Shown one piece after another: positions 1 through 11,400 of a stretch of DNA of 64,000 nt. Source of the stretch: Liolophura sinensis (taxonomy: Eukaryota; Mollusca; Polyplacophora; Chitonida; Chitonidae). Position numbers and translations under genes: made by a program. Below the pieces are notes generated by a model, which was not told the origin of the DNA, did no database searches, and saw only the letters and a program-made list of their open reading frames with translations. Position 1 is the stretch's first letter. Every line of letters begins with the position of its first letter. The stretch is from positions 15,227,850-15,291,849 of the forward strand of contig NC_088304.1 of NCBI RefSeq assembly GCF_032854445.1, in the 5' to 3' direction.

Positions 1-1130
1 TCCGAGACAGGTTTTTCAAGCACTTACTCTCAACTGGCTTGATAAATATGGGCCAAGGTTTAATGGAAAGGAGATAACCTTGACACACTAGTTTTTGCAC
101 CAATAACATGTGACGTTGGTTGAAATCGTCACGTAACACACAGTCCCTACTAACAAATGCTACGTGGCGAGATATATATTGCAGGGCATGTAAAATTTTG
201 TCAGGACAAAATTAACAGTGTACACTGATGTGAACCCCATGGATGCGCAGTAAGGAGAACGCCCCACTGCCAGCACATTAGTTGACCTGTACAGAAATGC
301 ACACGGTTTTGCTTTTCACTACGAACAGCTGAGAACCAGATCAATAACAAACACGAGGAACATCCGATTCTTTACTTATCCCACGGTCATCATAACAGCG
401 CGCCATGTAACACACAAAATATCAATCTTACGACAGGCCCTTTTGACCGCCCATCATTTTATTAAACTTTCAACCTAGTCCATAACTGGGTATGAACTTT
501 ACTGTAAAAAGGAAACGGAACAGTAAACGAGATACCATTCACTCTCTCAAACTCACAATCCCAAAGTATTTTTTAAAACGACACAATGCCTTATATTATA
601 TTGATATTTTGGGCAAAGAAAAAATAAGAATAAAAAAAATAAAAAAGATTTTCCGGTTTTTAAGTGGGTTAAGGTTTTACCAGTCTGCAGTCGCGTATGT
701 CTTATGAACTTTAAGGTGAGTCCTGCTATATGTTGTCAGGTGGTTGCTCAGGTGAAATTTACGCGCTGATCAGTCTTTCTCTATCTGAGTTTAGGTATGT
801 CTGTTTCTTAGTATGTAATGTTTAACTTGTCTAAGCAAGCTTTGTGTGAGGTTGGGGTGATAATGATTTCGCAACAGTTATTTGGGAGACGTGCGCGCTA
901 CACTATCACCGAGTCACGCGCTCCAACAACGCCTGGACGCACCCGTCACACTAATTCAGACTAATTCAAACAATGCTAGGTCATTCACCTTCATTTTCGG
1001 CACGTACCTGATTCTCAGTGTCTGATGTCAAGGACAGTGACATGAAAATCTGGCGGGTAGACAACCTCACCTAGAGACAGCCTACTGTGAGCTGTGCCGT
1101 CAGTGACAAGTATAGGCAGATAGGTGGCCT
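1..1130. other. Intergenic, no gene recognised
   Basis: AT-rich non-coding DNA. The 71-codon open frame at 492-707 is Lys/Arg-rich, low in complexity and unlike any family I know. No repeat family of the window was recognised here. Confidence 0.5.
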
Positions 1131-1136
1131 AAATTC

Positions 1137-1370
1137 GAGGCCGCGGTGGTTAGCGTTCTAGCGCGAGCCACACAGTGACCCAGGAGGCTTTCACTGATGT
1201 GATCGCTTTGAGTTCAAGTCCAGCTCATGCTGGTTGCCTCTCTGGCCATACGTGGGAAGGGCTGCCAGCTACCTGTGGGTGCTGGTGGTCGTGGGTTTCC
1301 CCCCAGGCTCTGGCGTATAAGGGAAATATTATTGAGTAAAGCGAGCTCCAAGCAGATAAATAAATAAATA
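1137..1370 (+). mobile_element. SINE-A copy, diverged
   Basis: Recognisable tRNA-like head, B-box region TTCAAGTCCAGCTCATGCTGG and AAAT tail. There is an internal loss near the 3' part (CCACCATAATGC block missing). It is followed by TA/TG microsatellites at about 1391-1471. Confidence 0.75.
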
Positions 1371-1390
1371 TTGTCAGACTGAAAACTCAA

Positions 1391-1423
1391 ATATATATAT
1401 ATGTGTGTGTGTGAGTGTGTGTT

Positions 1424-1456
<33 letters not shown>

Positions 1457-1482
1457 ATATATATATGCGTGTGTGTGTATAC
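1391..1482. repeat. TA/TG microsatellite
   Basis: Runs of TA and TG repeats directly after the SINE tail. They create a spurious 148-codon frame on the minus strand. Confidence 0.8.
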
Positions 1483-2002
1483 TTGACAGCCAGACATAGT
1501 GTGCTGCGAACAGGCCGTTATGTTTGACTTGGACTATTTTTTGTTTGATATTTGCAGCAGTAGAAATTGTGAAAACCACCAATCCCATATGATGGAATTT
1601 GAAACTTTTATACATGTATCCATCTAACTTGTTATTGTGTTCAGATGTTTTTGCTTCCACGTGTGATTCTGTCAGTTAATTTCTTATTAAAAAAACTTAA
1701 GTATTAGCATTAAAAGTCATTTTAAGACCTCTATGGACAATGGAGGACAATCCATATTTCAGTGAAATACAATACTGTAGATTGGATAATGTATATGGTT
1801 TGACAAGACTTTACAAAGAAGTCATTTTCACTTGAGGCTGCGGACACAGGGGAAAATCGCTCGTGCAAATCAGCACAAGCAGATGACGAGGTGAAGGATA
1901 ACATGGGAAGGTATAGGGAAATGAACAGCATTGGATGATATTCAGAGAAGAGCAGATGACAGTAGCCAAAACTGTAGTATGTAGAGTATGTAGTTGTGAA
2001 AT

Positions 2003-2719
2003 GTAACTCTGAAATGGAATAACACAAAGTGTTGGGAGAGTTACATGGAATAACTGCTTTTAATGTGTCGGATCGACGGAAAGCAACATTTCCGGCATCT
2101 TCACATGCGCATTAAATCTTCCCTTGCGTAAATTGATGTCAGCCTATTGGTTCCCATAATCAGCTAACGTGCTCTGAGCCTCGCCAAACCAAAAACAATC
2201 CATGGCAACTGCACAAATTCACAAAATAAATATATTTTCAGACACAACGCCCACTGTGGCTTCCATCTCATTCTGATAGTTATACATACAATTCACGTGA
2301 TAGATGTGAACCCAGAAAGAAGTAAGGTTGCTCAAGGGAGATAATACCTATGGCAATCATTATAGTAACACCAGGTCTAGTCCATTTGGCTGGTTCCCTC
2401 CCCTTGTCATAAGATGGCGCATCAGTCCCGTTCATTCTTGCAAGTGATCAAAATGGATACAGCTTGCTTACGGCCACAGTGGGTGTATTGTCTGAAAATG
2501 TACTTATTTCCTGAATTTGTGCTGTTAGAAATCTTTTTTGGGTTTAAAACAGGTAAGTTGATTATGGGAAACACTCGGTAGACATCGATCTATGCTAGGA
2601 AAGATTAAATGAGCGTGAGAAGATGCGGTAAATGTGGCATATTTGTTGATTCTACACATTACAATTAGTTGTTCCCCTGTAACTCTCCCAACACATCGTG
2701 TTAATCGATTTCAGAGTTA
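2003..2719. mobile_element. Foldback-type element with long inverted arms
   Basis: The left arm 2003-2260 and right arm 2473-2719 are inverted copies, roughly 75-80% alike by eye. Shared landmarks are GTGTTGGGAGAGTTACA, ATTATGGGAA and CCACAGTGGG with its complement. About 210 bp of unrelated DNA lies between. No coding region is present. It fits a non-autonomous DNA transposon with long terminal inverted repeats; I could not define a clean target-site duplication. Confidence 0.7.
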
Positions 2720-3700
2720 TGAGGCCATGAGTTTTTGTATTAACTACCATGTTATTCAAACAGTGTTTTCACTGCCCTGTGTGAACGAGTAAGCATGTTG
2801 GTGCAAATAAAAGGGCAAATGCCCAGATGTCTGCAGTCTCAAATATTAAAAGATTTTAATCAGCACATCTTTTTTTTTTTCTTTTTTTTTTTGTTTCAAG
2901 GAGCACCCCTTGCAGCGTTTTCGAATATTAGTCCAAAGTTTCACTTTGTAACAGTGAAGGTTCCAACCCAGCTTTTACTGTCCTTGATAAATGTGTGGAG
3001 AGTTCCAGGAGTGGCAAATCCAGGCAGGCACCATCCTGGCTTCAGTAACCGTGTCAACTGTTGTGTCCCGTCCACCTGTGTGTGAGTGTCCATTCATCGA
3101 CCCTGGGCCAGATCTTGGTGCCTCGTGAGTGTGGCTAGGAAAGCTGTGAACAAAACTCCAGTCTGTCCTACACTAGATCTCAGAATTGGGAGCTATACGT
3201 GTCCCGTTCTAACAGTACCCCAAGCTACCCGTGACGTGTCCCCACCTCCTAGCCCTGTCTCACCTACAACAGTTCATTTTTGTGCAGCTGTCACTACAGC
3301 GTCTTACCAGTGTTGACTCCAAAGCCGGTTGTGACTTAATTCAAGCTAGTGGTAAGGTAAGTTTTGTTTTTTGACTTCTTGATGCATACATTTCCCTGAC
3401 TGTCCTCATACATGCAGCGGCCCTTGACCACACTTCACCTACAGACTACATGTACCACTGCTGAAAGAGTTCACAAAGCTAATGCATATGCCTAATTAAC
3501 AACATAACAAACGCCCACAATGACCAATGGGAAACAATCATACTGTCATAAGCGCTAACATGTTGTTGTTGTAGAGCTGCCATGACCAATCGAAATGAGA
3601 GGGTGAATACCAGAGATCTGGTTTTAAGTATTGAGAGGATGTATGGTTTTCTTGTGCGCGATCGATGATGCCATGTATTGCTGGAGTAGTTTTCATCTCA
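2720..3700. other. Intergenic, no gene recognised
   Basis: Contains a T-rich run at about 2870-2893 and moderately GC-rich DNA at 3000-3330 with two adjacent short open frames (2795-3085, 3086-3316). Neither resembles a known family. Confidence 0.4.
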
Positions 3701-3716
3701 TTCTACGTGTAGTATA

Positions 3717-3982
3717 GGGGCCTAGGTGGCTCACTTGGTTAGCGCCCTAGCGCAGCGTAATGACCCAGGAGTCTCTCACCAATGCGGTCGCTGTGAGTTC
3801 AAGTCCAGCTCATGCTGGCTTCCTCTCCGGCCGTACGTGGGATGGTCTGCCAGCAAACTGCGGATGGTCGTGGGTTTCCCCCGGGCTCTGCCCGGTTTCC
3901 ACCCACCATAATGCTGGCCGCCGTCGTATAAGTGAAATATTCTTGAGTACAGCGTAAAACACCAATCAAATAAATAAATAAA
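3717..3982 (+). mobile_element. SINE-A, full length, 13-bp target duplication
   Basis: Runs from GGGGCCTAGGTGGCTCACTT to the AAAT tail. It is flanked by TACGTGTAGTATA at 3704-3716 and 3983-3995. The head has A-box-like TGGCTCAxTTGGTTAGCGC and B-box-like GAGTTCAAGTCC, indicating tRNA origin and Pol III transcription. Confidence 0.92.
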
Positions 3983-4344
3983 TACGTGTAGTATATGAAT
4001 AATAATGAGTCATACCACGCACCTCTACTTAAATCAAGGAAAATTTGTACTCGCCTGTTGAAGTATTTTGCTCGTTCATTGGCCAACATGGATTATGGCA
4101 CTTACCTCTCCTATCAGAAAACCAGGTGTCTTTCGACAGAGCACGGATCGGATAGAATTGAATGGCCTGTCATGTAGAGAGAGTAGCATTTCCCCTGTTT
4201 TTGATGTTCTTAATGGCATTGATGGCAAATTATTGACTGCCCATGGGGCCATTTCGATAGTATTACATTTGTTGAAGACCATTTTCCACCAATATGGAGT
4301 GCATATGTGCAAGTGACATTTGGTGAACATTTGTCAGTGACTTG

Positions 4345-4545
4345 CATCACTTCGGGAGCGGTAGATCCAGGATCAATTCTAGGTCGAGTCACACCTAAGA
4401 CTTTAAAAGGGGAAGTTGTAACTTCCTCGCCTGCAACAAGGAGGTACATTACATACACCCTAAGGATTCCTGCGACGTCATATGACTGAAAAATTGTTGA
4501 GCACGATGTTAAACCCCAAGCACTCACTCACTCACTCACTCAGTG
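4345..4545 (+). mobile_element. SINE-B copy with internal loss
   Basis: Second tRNA-derived family: GGGAGCGGTAGATCCAGG, then AAGTTGTAACTTCCTCGC, CATATGACTGAAAAATTGTT and a CACT-rich tail. The central part seen in the copy at 40993-41316 is missing here. Confidence 0.8.
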
Positions 4546-4905
4546 ACTTGAAAAAAATCTGTAGTTTACCCCAGATAACTTTGGGCTTAACTACTACATT
4601 CTTGAGCATGGAGTTAATCAACAATCAATCAATTCATCTTGACAATTCTCAGAATATTTTGTTCATGATTGACTTTATGATTCATATAAACGAATCTCAC
4701 TGTCAACGTAAAATTCAGACTGAGTACAGGGTGAAAAATGAAAAAGCTGTGGTGAAGTAGCACTTTGTAGAATAGAACCTGTTGTTATTGTCATTTCAAG
4801 AATTCAGTGCCTGTTTGTTTTTTCCCCCTTTTTTTTTGTAGCCTTTTTTTTGTTCTTTTTTGTTTTGGTTTAATGCTTTGTGATTTAATACATCTAGAAC
4901 ATTTG

Positions 4906-5104
4906 TCGCTGTGAGTTCAAGTCCAGCTTATGCTGACTTCCTCTCCGGCCGTAAGTGGGAAGGTCTGTCAGCAACCTGTGCGTGGTCGTGGGTTTTCCCC
5001 CGGGCTCTGCCTGGTTTCCTCCCACCATAATGCTGGCCGCCGTCGTATAAGTGAAGTATACTTGAGTACAGCGTAAAACACCAATCAAATAAATAAATAA
5101 ACTA
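4906..5104 (+). mobile_element. SINE-A, 5'-truncated, 10-bp target duplication
   Basis: Begins at TCGCTGTGAGTTCAAG, so it lacks the A box. Flanked by AGAACATTTG at 4896-4905 and 5105-5114, which shows it inserted already truncated. Confidence 0.88.
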
Positions 5105-5322
5105 AGAACATTTGATCATCCCGGTCTTTGATGGTTATCTCCCTTCCATTCATGATATCCATAATCTAAACTCAACAGACCCACAGCTGGATCTTTAGCA
5201 TTATTACCTTTGTGGAGAATGTGTGACCACGTTTATTCAGATTTGTTTTGTATATGTTGAAATAATTTATGTGAATATTTGAAACATTTACTCAGTGTTG
5301 ACCCAGTTTCCTTTGTTTCAAG

Positions 5323-5462
5323 ATGACGGGGTTGGTGGCCAATGGTAGACGCTGGTTTCACGAGGTTAATGATCAGTGGCCTGGGTTCGGCGTGTCCATC
5401 GAGATTGAGAAAATCCTTCATGAGGAGCAGTCCAAGTATCAGAAGATCGTGTTCTTCAAAAG
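5323..5462 (+). CDS. SRM: SRM coding exon 1
   Basis: Encodes residues 1-46 plus two bases of codon 47 ([15 protein letters not shown] onward to IVFFK). The donor is AG|GTGACT. The start is the first in-frame ATG next to the conserved WFHE block, and the N-terminus is about nine residues shorter than the human enzyme. Confidence 0.93.
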
Positions 5463-8400
5463 GTGACTCTTGACTCAATATGGGTACATTGCTGCCATAA
5501 TGACATTAAGTCATAATCATGCATTCGTTGATGTCCATTGTTGTGGCCTCACAGACTGAATCAGCTAAAGCATCTATCTAAGAGTCAAGCTTTGGCCGGA
5601 TTAGCTGTGATTATAATCTTCTCACATGTTTGCAAGGTGTTTATTCAGGCATATTCTGAAGATATCATTCTGTGTTGACTGAAGAAATTATACTTTATTG
5701 TGAAGCCTTGAAACTGGCCAATCCAGCCAATGTAGTTTTGTGTCCAAAATCAAATATAAAATGTGCATAAATTGCACTGAAAGTTGCTCTTTCATATTCG
5801 AAAAATTTGAGGAATTCGGCCATGTGCTTAGTGCTTATTAGAGGCGGTTCATGGAGGATGTTTTGGTTCTCTTCACCCATGCGGTTCATGAAGGATGTTT
5901 TGGTTCTCTTCACCCATGCGGTTCATAGAGGATGTTTTGGTTCTCTTCACCCATGCGGTTCATGAAGGATGTTTTGGTTCTCCTCACCCATGCGGTTCAT
6001 GGAGGATGTTTTGGTTCTCTTCACTCATGCGGTTCATGAAGGATGTTTTGGTTCTCTTCACCCATGCGGTTCATGAAGGATGTTTTGGTTCTCTTCACCC
6101 ATGCGGTTCATAGAGGATGTTTTGGTTCTCTTCACCCATGCAGTTCATGAAGGATGTTTTCGTTCTCTTCACCCATGCGGTTCATGGAGGATGTTTTGGT
6201 TCTCTTTATCCATGTGGTTCATGGAAGATGTTTTGGTTGTCATCACCCATGCGGTTCATGAAGGATGTTTTGGTTCTCTTCACCCATGCGGTTCATGGAG
6301 GATGTTTTGGTTCTCTTTATCCATGTGGTTCATAGAAGATGTTTTGGTTGTCATCACCCATGCAGTTCATGGAGGATGTTTTGTCTCTCTTTATCCATGA
6401 ATCTGACAACCATCTTCACAGGAAAGGTTTAAACTTGTAAATAAATAATTTAAAAGCATAACTGTCTACCTGTATTTTCCTTTTGCTACCTTTTACCTCT
6501 GTTTGCAATACAGTCTGTATTTTCTGCCTGTATTTGCAGTAAGACGTTCGGGACAGTGTTGACCCTGGATGACATCGTGCAGTGTACAGAGAGGGATGAG
6601 TTCTCGTATCAGGAGATGATCAGCTTAATCCCACTAAACTCCCACCCAAATCCACAAAATGTGAGTTATCTCAACTCATCCTGATCCCTGAAATGTGAGT
6701 TAGCTAAACTCCCACCCAAATCCACAAAATGTGAGTTATATCAACTCATCCTGATCCCCGAAATGCAAGTTAGCTAAACTCCCACCCAAATCCACAAAAT
6801 GTGAGTTATCTCAACTCATCCTGATCCCTGAAATGTGAGTTAGCTAAACCCCACCCAAATCCACAAAATGTGAGTTATCTCAACTCATCCTGATCTCTGA
6901 AATGTGAGTTAGCTAAACTCTCATCCTAATCCACAAAATGTGAGTTAGTTGAACTCGTCCTGATCCATGAAATGGGAGTTAGCTAAACTCCCACCCAAAT
7001 CCACAAAATGTGAGTTATCTCAACTCGTCCTGATCCATGAAATGGGAGTTAGCTAAACTCTCATCCTAATCCACAAAATGTGAGTTATCTCAACTCGTCC
7101 TGATCCATGAAATGTGTGTTAGCTAAACTTCTACCCAAATCCACAAAATGTGAGTTAACTCAACTCATCCTGATCTCTGAAATGTGAGTTAGCTAAACTC
7201 TCATCCTAATCCACAAAATGTGAGTTAGTTGAACTCGTCTGATCCATGAAATGGGAGTTAGCTAAACTCCCACCCAAATCCACAAAATGTGAGTTATCTC
7301 AACTCGTCCTGATCCATGAAATGGGAGTTAGCTAAACTCTCATCCTAATCCACAAAATGTGAGTTATCTCAACTCGTCCTGATCCATGAAATGTGTGTTA
7401 GCTAAACTTCTACCCAAATCCACAAAATGTGAGTTAACTCAACTCATCCTGATCTCTGAAATGTGAGTTAGCTAAACTCTCATCCTAATCCACAAAATGT
7501 GAGTTAGTTGAACTCGTCCTGATCCATGAAATGGGAGTTAGCTAAACTCTCATCCTAGTCAACAAAATGTGAGTTATCTCAACTCATCCTGATCCCTGAA
7601 ATGTGTGTTAGCTAAACTTCTACCCAAATCCACAAAATGTGAGTTATCTCAACTCATCCTGATCTCTGAAATGTGAGTTAGCTAAACTCTCATCCTAATC
7701 CACAAAATGTGAGTTAGTTGAACTCGTTCTGATCCATGAAATGTGTGTTAGCTAAACTCTCATCCTAGTCAACAAAATGTGAGTTATCTCAACTCATCCT
7801 GATCCCTGAAATGTGTGTTAGCTAAACTCCCACCCAAGAACACAAGATTCCTTTCAATATCAATTATACTTTGTTTTGTTTTTTTTTTTTGTTGTTTTTT
7901 TCCTTTTGCGTTAATGATATTTACAGTTTTTCTCTTGGTTGTTTTGATTGACAGGTTCTGGTGGTTGGCGGTGGTGATGGTGGTGTGGCCAGAGAGGTGG
8001 TAAAACACCCTGCTGTGAAGAGGGTAGTCGTGTGTGAGATTGATAATGTAAGAGCCATATGGGCAGTCAGTCAATCTTTTTTGTCTTTCATCCAATGAAA
8101 CTTCAAAATCATCACTTATTCATGCTTTTAGTAATGTGTATACAGTTATTGTATTTAAAAGGCATTTTGGTTTATGAAAGTTATGAAGAATTTTGGAGTA
8201 AGCCAGAGAAAGATGTGAACTCACATGCGAGTAAGATCTTGTGAAAGACTTTAAAGAAAAGACTAAAAAAAACATTACCTAAGTTATTTTGGAAGAGCAG
8301 TTCATATAGACCTAAATGGGAATAGACATTGTTTTTATTACCTTCTTGGTAATTCTATAAATCAACTTGAATTCTTATGAGGTCATGGGACACGCCATTG

Positions 8401-11400
8401 TAGAGAAACTGGAAACTCGATGTCATGTTATCCACACCCTACGCTCTTTAGTATTTGAGGCAAGACAGTCCTTTGTAGCCATATTCCACAACCACTTTCT
8501 TGTTGAAAATGGCTTAAAAGTTTATCAAAACTTTGTCTCGTAATCAGAAGGAAAACAGTTGATTTAACACTTATTCTACATGGCAAAATATTGAACTAGG
8601 AGTGGGTGACGTCAGTGCAGAAAAGATGCCTTCTCAGGTGATAGAAATAACTTGCCCTTGATTGATTAAAACTGAGAGCATGATGGCTTGCTTTGATTTT
8701 CTCAAAGTGGGCATTTTTGCATTCTTTGAGCTGCGATATTTCGGTTATCCTTCATCACAAATATAAAAAGTGATGCATAAAAGGGATATAGGGATAAAGC
8801 CCAAGTATTTGTGACCCAAGCGGAGAGGTGTCGGTTGGCATATGTGGGATCAAATCAGACATTTTATAGTAAACCTTAATATCTCATGTTCCTATTTACT
8901 CCTGAATTATTGCTGGTTGTTACTTGAGGATTTTTGGAGGCCTCCGTGGCTCAGTTGGTTAGCGCGCTAGCGAGCAGCGTAATGACCCAGGAGTCTCTCA
9001 CTAATGCGGTCACTGTGAGTTCAAGTCCAGCTCATGCTGGCTTCCTCTCCGGCCATAAGTGGGAAGGTCATTCAGCAACCTGCAGATGGTCGTGGGTTTG
9101 CCCGGACTCTGCCCGGTTTCCACCCACCATAATGCCGACCGCCCTCATATAAGTGAAATATTCTTGAGTTTGGTTTAAAACACCAATCAAATAAATAAAT
9201 AAATCAAATACTTCAGAATTTGGTAAATATTCACATCAAACTCCCGGTGAACCTGCATTTAATTAATAACGGCAGATATCTTCCAAATATGAAGAAAAGT
9301 TATTAGATAAGAATTGATCAGGCCAAAGAGTTTGGACACGGGGTGGTGTATGAGTAGAATAGATTGTCGGATAGATAGGTCATGCATCCTGCTCCCGTTG
9401 TGTTTTGTCACCCTTGATCTCATGCTTTCCCTTTCCCCTTCCAGCGTGTTATTGAACTCTCCAGGAAGTACCTGCCCAACATGGCTAAGGGTTATGATGA
9501 CCCGCGTGTCGAGATCAACGTTGGCGATGGACTGGAGTATATGAAGGAACACGAGAACGAGTTCGATGTCATCATCACGGACTCCTCTGATCCTATTGGT
9601 TAGTACAACAGCTGTTGTTTTGTTTGGCATTCTTGGTAGAATGTAGATGTAGATCCTTCAGTCTTTTAGAAAACAAGTGGTGTGAAATTTAGTTTCTTTA
9701 TCTATTTGCCTTTTTACATGATTTTAAACTGTAGGCTAAAACATCGTTTAAAAAAAAAATTAGATATATGTATGTAAGAAGTTTATATTATTTTATTTAT
9801 ATTATGCAATAGGGATTCTTCACTTGTTTGTGCTGTAAAATTATCAGGTCCTGTTTCTTAACATTTGATAATAAATTTTTGTTTGTGTTTCCCTTTTAGG
9901 CCCAGCTACAGTTCTGTTTCAGAAGCAGTACTATGAGTTGATGTACAGAGTGCTGAAGCCTGAGGGGATTATCTGTAGTCAAGGTAACCAGTGATTGATC
10001 ACTTTTGATCAATTTATTTCTTTAGAGATGAAATACTTGATTGTCTGTTAGATGAATATCCTGATTGGAATTACATGTATTTACTGTCAGGGGGCCTCCA
10101 TGGCTCAGTTGGTTAGCGCGCTATCACAGCGTGATGACCCAGGAGTCTCTCAACAATGCGGTTGCTGTGAGTTCAAGTCCAGCTCATGCTGGCTTCCTCT
10201 CAGCCGTACATCGGAAGGTCAGGCAGCAACCTGCAGATGGTCATGGGTTTCCCCCGGGCTCTGCCCAGTTGTCACCCACCATACTGCTGGCCGCTGTCGT
10301 ATAAGTGAAATATTCTTGAGTACGGCGTAAAACACCAATCAAACAAATAAATAAGTAAATATTTACTGTCATCTCAGTCTTGTATTGTTTGTCTTTTTGT
10401 GTGTGTTTTTAATTTTTTCTTTGTTTTATTTTTTGTTGTTGTTGTTTCGACTTCTTACTTTATTACAAATAATGAGAAAACAAGGACACCCAATACTACA
10501 TTCATTCTTCAACCTTTGTACACCTTTGCAAAGTGTTTATTCAAGCATATTCTGGAAGCATTCTTCTGTGTAGACTGATAAATTTATACTTTTTGTGAAG
10601 CCTGAAACTATCCGATCCAAAAGGAGCATAAATTGCGCGGAAAGTTGCTCTTTCATATGTGAAAAGGTTGAAAAATTTTTGGAGTACCTAACACAGTATT
10701 GACTATCAACATTTTAATGAGTCAAAATGTTCTCATTTATGTACAGAGCAGGGATATAATGAGTACAGTCGAGTAACGATGCGATACGGTACACAATACG
10801 AGAGTGGCGAGTACATTTCAATAAAATGTGTACTGTAAACAGGGCCTTGTCAGAATATGTCGTAGGATATACTATAAGTTAGTTTTAATTCCTGAAAATA
10901 AATAATGTGAGGATATTATTAACTTATCTTTGCTGCCACAAATGTTGATAATCTGCTATAGGTTTCATGCTGTCTTTTGCTTGACTATATAGTGTTCAGA
11001 ACCCTACTGTTTCAACAGCCAGGGACATTGCCTCCTGTAAAGTCTACCAGGAAATTTTCAGCCAATCATTGCCTATCCCTTATGCAAATATTTTGTTGAA
11101 AACAAATGCGTATAGGTGCAGAGCTCATTCCTGGATGCAAAATCAGAAATGGAAACAGCTGTGAGTTTGGGTTTTTAAGATTAATGAATTTTGCATGTGA
11201 TAAGACTGACGAATTTCACCTGTCAAAAATGATGAAGTTCTTCTGTGTTTAGAATGATGAATTTCCCTTGTACATTACTAAGTGTGATGATTTTCCCTTG
11301 TACGGTACTAAGTGTGATGAATTTCGCTTGTGCTAAGTGTGATGAATTTCCCTAGTGCTAAGTGTGATGAATTTCGCTCGTGCTAAGTATAATGAATTTC

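Noticed and set aside
1214-1660. 148-codon minus-strand frame
   Set aside because: It crosses a SINE and TA/TG microsatellites and has no unique protein-like sequence.
5895-6400. Overlapping open frames of 72-106 codons
   Set aside because: They follow from a 37-bp unit without stops lying inside an SRM intron.
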